Assembly: GCA_019429105.1 (NCBI GenBank)
Contig: JAHYJE010000025.1
Coordinates: forward strand, 1 to 50,234
DNA length: 50,234 nt
Source of the DNA: Syntrophobacterales bacterium
GTDB taxonomy: Bacteria > Desulfobacterota > Syntrophia > Syntrophales > UBA5619
Direction: 5' to 3'
In this document: positions 26,095 through 33,663 of the stretch, piece after piece
Layout: every line of letters begins with the position of its first letter
Numbering within the stretch: the first letter of the stretch is position 1
The notes under the pieces: generated by a model
Database searches by the model: none
Told to the model about the DNA's origin: nothing
Seen by the model: only the letters and a program-made list of their open reading frames with translations
Position numbers and translations under genes: made by a program

Positions 26095-27081
26095 ATGCCC
26101 GCAAACGTTGATACGATGGCTTATGTCGGAGAAGTCCCATGGCACAAGCAAGGAAAACCTGTTCCACCTAACGTGACTGCAGAACAGATGATTCGGGCCG
26201 CCGGCTTGGACTGGACTGTTGAGAAACGACCTGCCAGAGGAACCAAGCCTACTGCCAACTCGCGAGGCAAAGAAATATTTTCACGTTACGAAATGGTTCG
26301 TATTCCCAAACCAAACAGCAAAGAGGAGGTCGTGGTTTTAGGGCTGGTCTCAGACCGTTATAAACCTCTTCAGAATTTAGAAGCATTTCAGTTTTTCGAT
26401 CCAATCGTGGACCGGAAAACCGCAACCTATGAGACAGCCGGTGCCTTGGGAGATGGCGAACGCATTTGGGTACTGGCAAAGATGCCAGGTGCCATTAAGG
26501 TGGTTCTCGGGGACGAGTGTCACAAGTATCTTCTCCTCTCCAACTCGCATACTGGACAAGGCTCCGTAATAGTAAAGTTTACAGCCGTTCGTGTAGTCTG
26601 CCAGAACACACTAACAATGGCAATGAAAGATGGACAATCCGCCTTTCGCGTGCGCCACAGCGCTAAGATGAGCGAGCGTTTAGATGAAGTAGGAGAGTTG
26701 ATCGCTGCTGCCAACCAAATTTATGAAGAAGCAGCTGAAAGTTTCAAAAGACTGGCAGCAACTCAGGTAAAAAACAAGCGAATGCTTGAAGAATATCTTG
26801 CTGCTTTATTTCCGAGAAGCGAACCCCAGAAAAAGACGGGAGCACATCCACCGAAATGGGATCACGTGACAGATTTGTTCGAGACCATCCCAGACCTGCA
26901 AATTAAGGGAGTTAAAGGAAGCTTTTGGGCGGCATACAATGCGGTCACACGATTTGAAGACTATCGAGTAGTACAGAACGAAAATGGTGCTAATCGGCTG
27001 AACCGTGTCTGGTTTGGTGCGGGCGCTGATCTTAAAAAAAAGGCGCTTACGGAAGCCTTACGGATGGCGGATAACAACTGA
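26095..27081 (+). CDS. DUF932 / phage-plasmid-like protein (TIGR03299 type)
   Basis: A 328-residue protein starting MPANVDTMAYVGEVPWHKQG, the recognisable opening of the DUF932 / TIGR03299 family found in phages, plasmids and islands. Other family-like segments are FSRYEMVRIP, LGLVSDRYKPLQNLEAFQFF and NTLTMAMKDG. Near the C-terminus GSFWAAYNAVTRFEDY appears. The function of the family is unknown; a DNA-linked role is often suspected. ATG 26095 has AAGGAGAAG upstream. It lies between the YhaN-like ATPase and pglZ on the same strand, ending 36 nt before pglZ, so it is probably co-transcribed with BREX. The gene and its upstream spacer look AT-richer than the pglX/brxC part, which suggests separate acquisition. 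Confidence 0.85.
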   Translation: MPANVDTMAYVGEVPWHKQGKPVPPNVTAEQMIRAAGLDWTVEKRPARGTKPTANSRGKEIFSRYEMVRIPKPNSKEEVVVLGLVSDRYKPLQNLEAFQFFDPIVDRKTATYETAGALGDGERIWVLAKMPGAIKVVLGDECHKYLLLSNSHTGQGSVIVKFTAVRVVCQNTLTMAMKDGQSAFRVRHSAKMSERLDEVGELIAAANQIYEEAAESFKRLAATQVKNKRMLEEYLAALFPRSEPQKKTGAHPPKWDHVTDLFETIPDLQIKGVKGSFWAAYNAVTRFEDYRVVQNENGANRLNRVWFGAGADLKKKALTEALRMADNN

Positions 27082-27117
27082 AAAATGGCGGTCGTTAATA
27101 TAGCTGGAGCAGAAAAC

Positions 27118-29424
27118 GTGACGATACTCGAATCCATACTGAAATATTTACGCAGCGCGGCCTCATATAACAAGCATGATCTGGCTCCACCCAGGGTCAT
27201 CCTCTGGCCCGACGAGGAGGGGCTCTGGAAGCGGTGTATCGAGCCGCTGCGGGCGAACTATCCGGCGTTGTGGTCGCTTGGAGATTATGCTCCCGACCAG
27301 ATGACGGGCCCGGCGGTCTGGCTGCGATATCAGTTGGAGGTGCATGAAGGCGAGGACATCCCAGTCATCTACCTGCCCGGCATCGGACGCTATGCTTTTC
27401 GCAGTGCAGAACAATTTCCGAATCAGGCAAGGCATCTATTTGCCCTGCAATTCCAGGGGCAATTCTGGACGCAGAAAAACGGAAAAGACTGGACGCCCTT
27501 TGCATTTTTTTCGAGTGTCGATGGCGGTCTCGGGCTGGAAATAGCAGGCAATCAGGACACAAGGAAGGCGATTCAGGAGAGCTTGCCAAAGCTTATGGAA
27601 GTGGAAATGGGGGCGCTCCGGGGGCACAAGCTGGAGGCGGGAGACTTCCGGGCGATCGTAACGAGGGATCCGGCGCAGACGCTTTTGAGATGGATGGGAA
27701 ATCCGGACAAAATCAGGATGGATCTGCAAGGGTCAGGGGCGGAATGGGAGAGCTTTTGCGCCGTCTGCCGGGCGGAATATCACTTTGACCCGGAGAAGGA
27801 TGGTGCGATCACCGCGGCGGAGAAGCTGGCCAGTAGCGCGCCTCCCTGGAAATTGGTATGGGCGCGCTACAAGGAGGCGCCACTTAACTATCCGGGAATC
27901 AAGGAGGCTCTTGAATTCGTAGTTCCCGGCGATCTTTTCCATGTGGTTGACGAGTTTAAGCCGAGCTATAACCAGAAAGATGAAGAACGTCTGGAAAAAG
28001 AGCTGCTTGCGCTATCTTCGGCATCGCCAAAGGATGCCATCGCGAAAATCAAAAAGCTGGCAGCCGCGCATGCCCATCGCTCCACCTGGGTTTGGGCCAC
28101 TTTAGGGGAAGCTCCGCTGGCTTTTGCCATAGGCCATCTGCAAGATTTGTCAGATGCTGTACAAACACCGGTAAATCCTTCAACTTGGAAAGGATTGGCG
28201 GATTATTACTCGACGCTTGGCTGGAAAGCCGACCGCAGTATGTTACGGGCTCTGGATGCAGCGCGCTCCTCCACGGCAGCCACAAAGGCGGTAACTGCCG
28301 CCATCCGGGCGGTTTATCCTGCGTGGCTCGAAAAGTTTTCCACGCTGCTCCAGGCTCTGGCGGCCACCTATCCCACCACAGGGCCGCAGTCCTGTCGTAC
28401 CTTGCCGGTTGAGGAAGGCACAGTCTATCTTTTTGCCGACGGTCTGCGTATGGATGTGGCCAAAGAGCTGGTAGAAAAACTTATCTTTGCTGAATTGGAT
28501 GTTGATTTCGAGCATGAATGGGCCGCGCTGCCGACGGTTACCGCAACCGCCAAGCCTGCATGGAAGCCGCTTGCCGGAAAATTGGAAGGCCCGCTGGAGG
28601 GGACAGGCTTTGAACCGAAAGAACGGGCAAACGGGAAGGCGCTTACCCACGCGCGCTTCAAACAACTTGTCGAAGAACTGGGGATAAACTTTCTGGTTGC
28701 TGATTCATCCCTTTTTCCAACTGGTTGCGCCTGGACGGAGTTCGGTTCCATTGACGACTATGGCCATCATGAGGGGGCAAAATTGGCGTGGAGAATTGAA
28801 GAAGAGCTGGCCGGATTACAGCAGCGAATAGTCGAACTCATTCAGGGGGGCTGGAAGAAAATCAAGGTAATCACGGATCACGGCTGGCTTTTACTACCCG
28901 GAGGGTTGCCGAAATCAGAATTGCCCAAGCATCTGACGGCATCCAAGTGGAGCCGTTGCGCCATCCCCGGGGCAGGCGCCAAGCACGGCTATCCGATGAC
29001 CTCATGGTTTTGGGACTCGGCCGAAGCCGTTGTCCTGGCCCCCGGTGTATCGTGCTTTACAGCCGGGATGGAGTATGCCCACGGCGGTCTTACCCTGCAG
29101 GAGGCCCTTATCCCCTCCTTGACAATATCCGCGAAGCAAACGGGCGCGGGGAATGCTGTTGTCCTCAAGGAGATTAATTGGGCGGGGATGAGGCTGTACG
29201 TGGTTTTTGAGGGTGCCGCTGGCTTAATCATTGATATTCGCGGGAAAGTTGCAGATGCCGGGACCAGCTTTGCCGCAAGCCCGATAGCCGTCGCGGCTGA
29301 TGGCGGCAAGACCAGCCTTCTTGTGGAAGATGACGGGGCGCTCGGCAAGGCGGCATTCCTCGTTATCGTTGATCAGAATGGCCAACCAATTTTCAAGCAG
29401 AATATAGTGATTGGAGAAAACTGA
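27118..29424 (+). CDS. pglZ: BREX phosphatase-like protein PglZ (type B-like)
   Basis: A 768-residue protein from GTG 27118 (GGAG about 8 nt upstream), giving the family start VTILESILKYLRSAASYN and then APPRVILWPDEEGLW. The frame is open to 27085, but the added residues are not family-like. The alkaline-phosphatase-superfamily core is visible as VYLFADGLRMDVAKEL near 440, ITDHGWLLLPGGLPK near 590 and YAHGGLTLQEALIPSL near 655. The layout matches the roughly 750-residue type B PglZ of BREX-1 loci, not the longer type A. PglZ is essential for BREX and probably acts with PglX in DNA modification. No interruption is visible. It overlaps nothing, and brxL starts 1 nt after its stop. Confidence 0.9.
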   Translation: MTILESILKYLRSAASYNKHDLAPPRVILWPDEEGLWKRCIEPLRANYPALWSLGDYAPDQMTGPAVWLRYQLEVHEGEDIPVIYLPGIGRYAFRSAEQFPNQARHLFALQFQGQFWTQKNGKDWTPFAFFSSVDGGLGLEIAGNQDTRKAIQESLPKLMEVEMGALRGHKLEAGDFRAIVTRDPAQTLLRWMGNPDKIRMDLQGSGAEWESFCAVCRAEYHFDPEKDGAITAAEKLASSAPPWKLVWARYKEAPLNYPGIKEALEFVVPGDLFHVVDEFKPSYNQKDEERLEKELLALSSASPKDAIAKIKKLAAAHAHRSTWVWATLGEAPLAFAIGHLQDLSDAVQTPVNPSTWKGLADYYSTLGWKADRSMLRALDAARSSTAATKAVTAAIRAVYPAWLEKFSTLLQALAATYPTTGPQSCRTLPVEEGTVYLFADGLRMDVAKELVEKLIFAELDVDFEHEWAALPTVTATAKPAWKPLAGKLEGPLEGTGFEPKERANGKALTHARFKQLVEELGINFLVADSSLFPTGCAWTEFGSIDDYGHHEGAKLAWRIEEELAGLQQRIVELIQGGWKKIKVITDHGWLLLPGGLPKSELPKHLTASKWSRCAIPGAGAKHGYPMTSWFWDSAEAVVLAPGVSCFTAGMEYAHGGLTLQEALIPSLTISAKQTGAGNAVVLKEINWAGMRLYVVFEGAAGLIIDIRGKVADAGTSFAASPIAVAADGGKTSLLVEDDGALGKAAFLVIVDQNGQPIFKQNIVIGEN

Positions 29425-29425
29425 T

Positions 29426-31471
29426 ATGCAACTCGACCCACTGGACCAAATCGCTGCCAAGGCATTTGAAGGATATCTTGTACGTAAAGACCTCGTGCGC
29501 CAATTCAAAGGCCAATATCCGGTGCCCACCTATGTGGCTGAGTTTCTGCTTGGGCGATATTGTGCAAGCGTAGATGAGTCGGAAATCCAGGAAGGGCTTG
29601 CCATCGTGCAAAGGCAACTGGCCAGCCGAACGGTCCGCGCGGGCGAGGAAGAACTCTTCAAGGCCCGCGCCAAAGAGCAGGGGCGCGTGAAACTTATCGA
29701 TCTTATCAAGGCTCGGTTGGATGCCAAAAACGACTGTTTTCTGGCCGAACTCCCCAGTCTTCGGCTCAATGATGTTCGCATCGCGGATGATCTGGTCAAT
29801 ACGCATGATCGCATGCTGACGGGAGGTTTTTACGCGGAGGTAGATCTCACTTACGATCCCGGCATCGCTGAAGAAAAGAATGGACGCCCGTTCGGTATCG
29901 AATCCCTGCGCGAAATCCAGCTCTCGAAGAGCGACGTGCTGGAAGCCCTGTGCAAAGGGAGACTTCTCTTCACGTTCAAGGAATGGAGGGATTTGCTCCT
30001 TCGCAGCGTGGGGCTGGAACCTTCAATTCTCGGAGACCGAACGTGCGATGTCATGCTTCTCCGCATGGTCCCGTTTGTAGAGAATAATTATAATGTGGTG
30101 GAACTTGGCCCCCGGGGTACAGGCAAGAGCCACCTTTACCAGCAGGTGTCGCCTTACGCACATCTTGTCTCAGGTGGCAAGGCCACCGTCGCAAAAATGT
30201 TCGTCAACAACGCCAATGGCCAGCGCGGCCTCGTTTGCCAATATGACGTGGTTTGCTTCGACGAAGTGTCCGGTATCTCCTTCGACCAGAAGGACGGCGT
30301 GAACATCATGAAGGGATACATGGAGTCGGGGGAATTCAGCAGGGGCAAGGAGAGCATCCGCGGCTTTGGTGGGATAGTCATGGTAGGCAACTTCGAAGTC
30401 GATGTGGAACATCAGCAACGCATCGGACACCTCTTCGGACCGCTCCCGCCGGAGATGCGCGACGACACGGCATTTATGGATCGCATTCATTCCTACATTC
30501 CCGGCTGGAACGTGCCAAAAGTGAGTCGAGAGCAGTTGACCGAACATTTCGGTCTGGTCAGCGATTACGTTTCCTCGTGCTGGAACCATCTGCGTTCTCA
30601 AAGCCGGGTTAACAAACTCCAGGGTCGTATCCAATTCGGAGGCGCCTTGAGCGGACGCGACACATCGGCAACGCATAAGACGATGAGTGGGCTTCTCAAA
30701 CTGATGTTTCCTGATCCGGAAGCCGACATCCCCGACGACGCCATCGAATGGGCCGCCAAACTTGCACTGGAATGTCGCCGCAGGGTGAAGGAACAGCAGA
30801 AGCGCATCGGGGCTGCCGAATTCCGAAACACCCATTTCAGTTTCACCATGATCCCCGATGGGATGGAACAATTCGTCTCCACACCTGAGCTCCACAACGA
30901 GAACAGCATCGGTAGCGACCCGCTCGCTGCCGGACAGGTATGGGCATTATCCCCAGGCAGCACGGGTGAAAATCCGGGCCTGTTCCGCATTGAAGTAACT
31001 GAAGGTCCGGGAAGCGGGGTGAAAATTCTTAATCAAAGCCCTCCGGGGCCGCTCAAGGAGAGCGTCCGCTGTGCCGAACAGAATCTCTATGCCCGGGCAA
31101 AGGAGCTGGTCGGTGATCGCGATCCGCGATCGCACGAGTTCACCATTCAATTCCGCGCCTTTGATGCCTGCAAGAGTGCTGCGGCTACAGGGATGCCCAT
31201 CCTGCTCGCTATGAGTTCCGCGCTTGTCGAGCGTAGCCTGGAAGGCGGACTCGTCATCGTCGGCGGGCTCAATCTCGGGGGATCCATCGAGCCCATTTAC
31301 AACGCCGTTAGTATTATTGAACTGGCTGCCGATAAAGGCGCGCAAAAAATCCTCATGCCAGTCTCTGCCCGCAAGCAACTCTTCGAATTACCGGATGACT
31401 TGGCCACCAAGGTCACTGTCGTCTATTACGCGGATGCAAAGGACGCCCTGCTCAAGGCGCTCAGTGAGTGA
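29426..31471 (+). CDS. brxL: BREX AAA+ / Lon-like protein BrxL
   Basis: A 681-residue protein from ATG 29426 (GGAG about 10 nt upstream; a TTG at 29411 is an alternative). The N-terminus DQIAAKAFEGYLVRKDLVR is the BrxL opening. The AAA+ domain has Walker A GPRGTGKSH near 228 and Walker B VVCFDEVSG near 275, followed by the sensor region IVMVGNFEVDVEHQQR. The C-terminal 200 residues form the Lon-protease-like domain (HEFTIQFRAFDACKSAAATG through LVIVGGLNLGGSIEP). BrxL marks type 1 BREX and is a DNA-binding AAA+ hexamer required for phage exclusion but not for methylation. The gene is intact. It ends the BREX operon, and a MITE begins 57 nt later. Confidence 0.93.
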   Translation: MQLDPLDQIAAKAFEGYLVRKDLVRQFKGQYPVPTYVAEFLLGRYCASVDESEIQEGLAIVQRQLASRTVRAGEEELFKARAKEQGRVKLIDLIKARLDAKNDCFLAELPSLRLNDVRIADDLVNTHDRMLTGGFYAEVDLTYDPGIAEEKNGRPFGIESLREIQLSKSDVLEALCKGRLLFTFKEWRDLLLRSVGLEPSILGDRTCDVMLLRMVPFVENNYNVVELGPRGTGKSHLYQQVSPYAHLVSGGKATVAKMFVNNANGQRGLVCQYDVVCFDEVSGISFDQKDGVNIMKGYMESGEFSRGKESIRGFGGIVMVGNFEVDVEHQQRIGHLFGPLPPEMRDDTAFMDRIHSYIPGWNVPKVSREQLTEHFGLVSDYVSSCWNHLRSQSRVNKLQGRIQFGGALSGRDTSATHKTMSGLLKLMFPDPEADIPDDAIEWAAKLALECRRRVKEQQKRIGAAEFRNTHFSFTMIPDGMEQFVSTPELHNENSIGSDPLAAGQVWALSPGSTGENPGLFRIEVTEGPGSGVKILNQSPPGPLKESVRCAEQNLYARAKELVGDRDPRSHEFTIQFRAFDACKSAAATGMPILLAMSSALVERSLEGGLVIVGGLNLGGSIEPIYNAVSIIELAADKGAQKILMPVSARKQLFELPDDLATKVTVVYYADAKDALLKALSE

Positions 31472-31528
31472 ATTTTCGGAAATATTGGACAATGGCAAAG
31501 CCACTGGATCGCTTGCGATAAAAATGTT

Positions 31529-31648
31529 GAGCCAATTGCAAAACTCCTTCTGCGTCATTCCGGCGAAAGACGGATTCCAGTCTTTTCAGTCCGTTCTGGG
31601 CCCCGACTTTCGCCGGGGCGACGGATAAGCTTATTTTGCAATTGGCTC
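31529..31648. repeat. MITE-like element, copy B, with perfect 15-bp inverted ends
   Basis: GAGCCAATTGCAAAA (31529-31543) and its exact reverse complement (31634-31648) bound a 120-bp element. Inside are CGTCATTCCGGCGAAAGACG and CCCCGACTTTCGCCGGGG hairpin arms. It shares ends and internal order with the element at 6308-6468. No obvious target duplication flanks it. It separates BREX from the RecQ module, and its hairpins may end BREX transcription. Confidence 0.8.
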
Positions 31649-31690
31649 TATTGTTTAAAATTTAGATCATAAGCGGGAGGAGAAGCAATA

Positions 31691-31885
31691 ATGAGTACGC
31701 AAGAAATATTGATGATATTCAACGACAATTTAAATGCCCTGACAGATAGAAATAAGTACAGTATGGGAATTGAAGATGCGGATCATGAGAAAGCATTGTA
31801 TGCGCTGGAATTAGCGCTGGAGAATCCTTCCCTTTCCCCGGCAAGACTGTTTGACATTATTGCCGGCGAAAGAACCGTGCGATGA
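31691..31885 (+). CDS. 64-aa protein of unknown function, first gene of the RecQ module
   Basis: A small acidic protein starting MSTQEILMIFNDNLNALTDR and ending SLSPARLFDIIAGERTVR. It looks mainly helical and has no motif I recognise. Its reality is supported by a strong GGAGGAGAAG ribosome site before ATG 31691 and by an ATGA overlap with the ATPase gene, a typical coupled pair. It could be a regulator, an inhibitor or a small subunit of the ATPase. Nothing in the sequence decides. Confidence 0.7.
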   Translation: MSTQEILMIFNDNLNALTDRNKYSMGIEDADHEKALYALELALENPSLSPARLFDIIAGERTVR

Positions 31886-33663
31886 GATTAAAGCAACTTG
31901 TCGTAAAAAACATCGGCGTATTCTCCGGCACTCGGCGATTCGATTTTGATGATAATCTGACAGTAATTTACGGGAAGAATTTTTCCGGGAAATCGACTCT
32001 GGCACGGGCTCTCTATTTTTCCTTGTGCGGAAAAATTCTGAATACAGGAATTACATCAAAAGACATCGTTGCCGTTGGCATGAATAGCGGAACGGTCGGG
32101 ATAACTTATATTATTCGCGACAAGCTCTGTCGCCTTTACCGATCCACAAAAGGAGATGTGCAGGAGGAGTTTTTCACGGATCAAAGATGGCATCCAAGCG
32201 AAGGATCGGCGCTTCCGCAGCTTAATTTTCATCAATGGAAAGTGGGATATTTCCTGAAAGAAGAAGAATTGGGCGAATTTCTCACTCAAACACCTGCTAA
32301 CCGCAGGGACCTCCTTCACAAATTGCTCGGTGTCGAAAATTTGATGGCTGCCAGGGACATGTTTGTCAACTTTCGCCGTTATTCCAAAAGCCTTGAAAAA
32401 ATGTCTGCGGCCAGGCGAAGCGCCTTGTCTTCCGGTACCGGTGCTGATTGCGCCGAGGAATTGAAGGAACGACTCAAAGAGGTTAGAGCACTGGAAGAAA
32501 GAATTGACATGGGGAATGGTAGGGATGAAAATTATCGCCTGTTCGTTGAGCTGGAAAAAACGAGGGCGGCGTTCTCTTCCAGGCGAGAGGTGATATTGGA
32601 AGAAATAAAGAAATCACTATCAGATTTCAACGACGTTACTGAATTGAATGATATACTGAAAGAACTTGCCAATCGTCTTGCTCTTCGCGACCAATACCTG
32701 AAACAGATATCGACTCAACAGGGAATGCGCACCGCCTTGATAAATCAGTTGAAAAATGAAGACATCCTGATTTCCTCGCTTCATAAAACGCAAAAAAATC
32801 AAGTATGTCCCACCTGTCTGCAAATCATATCACCCGATCAGCGTAACAAACTTCTTGACGATATAGAGAATAGGAAACTGTTACTGGCAAAAGAAATACA
32901 GAAAACAGAATCAACCGAGAAGGAATTAAGCAAGGCCCTGTATTTGCTCGACCAGCTTACAGAAAAATATGCTGATCTTAAGGAACGATCCGCAAGATTG
33001 CAGCATTTTAACCAGGAACTTGACGAAAATGAACAACAACTGACGGAATTATCCAGGAAGATCGACCTGATTGCCCGGAACGCCGACTGCGAGGAATCTC
33101 TCGAACTCCGGAATAAGTTGGAAAGATCAAAGGAATCATTGAAGGTTCTGGAGACTGAGCATGCGTTATTCGAACGCCGGCAGCTTGAAATTAAAAAAGC
33201 GGATGCTGAAATGCTCACGACATCCCATAATCGACTCTTTTCGGAATGGATAACGGACGCTCTCGATATGACCATCAAATCAACAATGGGGGTGTCTCTT
33301 CGCCAAGTCGAAAGGGGAATTCAGGGATGTCTGAAAAGTTTTGATTTACTGCGCGGACAAAATGCTACTCTCAATCTGGAAAAGACCCAATTGCTTCCCG
33401 ACTTTGAGAATCGCAATTTCCATTCGCTGTCAGGAAGTGAAAAAGGAATTTTGTATCTTGCTTTGAAAGTTGAAATTTCCCGTCTTATGCAGGGGAGTGA
33501 TTTTATGGTACTGGACAGCCCGAGCGTTTATCTTGATGAACTGCGCCGTGAACGTTTGCGTGATTATCTTTTGTCGTTAACACCCGGAAAACAGATTATC
33601 CTTCTTACCAATGATCTCAATTTTGCTAATCTGATGACAGATGGAACGAGAATCAATCTATGA
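31882..33663 (+). CDS. Rad50/SbcC-like ATPase with zinc hook
   Basis: A 593-residue SMC-type ATPase, about half the length of Rad50 or SbcC. The N-terminal lobe MRLKQLVVKNIGVFSGTRRF has Walker A GKNFSGKST at 31-39. A short coiled coil is interrupted by the zinc hook Cys312-Pro-Thr-Cys315. The C-terminal lobe has the signature SLSGSEKGI near 516 and Walker B FMVLDSPS near 541. In Walker B the usual catalytic Glu is replaced by Ser (DSP), as in some prokaryotic ABC-type defence ATPases, so hydrolysis may be slow or altered. No Mre11-like nuclease accompanies it. Instead the stop overlaps the recQ start (ATGA at 33660). It is probably a DNA-end or DNA-structure sensor working with the helicase. 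Confidence 0.85.
   Translation: MRLKQLVVKNIGVFSGTRRFDFDDNLTVIYGKNFSGKSTLARALYFSLCGKILNTGITSKDIVAVGMNSGTVGITYIIRDKLCRLYRSTKGDVQEEFFTDQRWHPSEGSALPQLNFHQWKVGYFLKEEELGEFLTQTPANRRDLLHKLLGVENLMAARDMFVNFRRYSKSLEKMSAARRSALSSGTGADCAEELKERLKEVRALEERIDMGNGRDENYRLFVELEKTRAAFSSRREVILEEIKKSLSDFNDVTELNDILKELANRLALRDQYLKQISTQQGMRTALINQLKNEDILISSLHKTQKNQVCPTCLQIISPDQRNKLLDDIENRKLLLAKEIQKTESTEKELSKALYLLDQLTEKYADLKERSARLQHFNQELDENEQQLTELSRKIDLIARNADCEESLELRNKLERSKESLKVLETEHALFERRQLEIKKADAEMLTTSHNRLFSEWITDALDMTIKSTMGVSLRQVERGIQGCLKSFDLLRGQNATLNLEKTQLLPDFENRNFHSLSGSEKGILYLALKVEISRLMQGSDFMVLDSPSVYLDELRRERLRDYLLSLTPGKQIILLTNDLNFANLMTDGTRINL

Noticed and set aside
26035-26112. MTILE mini-frame resembling the pglZ start (VTILE at 27118), possibly a duplicated pglZ 5' end; another MTILE at 11871
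   Set aside because: The similarity is limited to about 15 nt and the following codons differ. Chance or a leader peptide is as likely as duplication.
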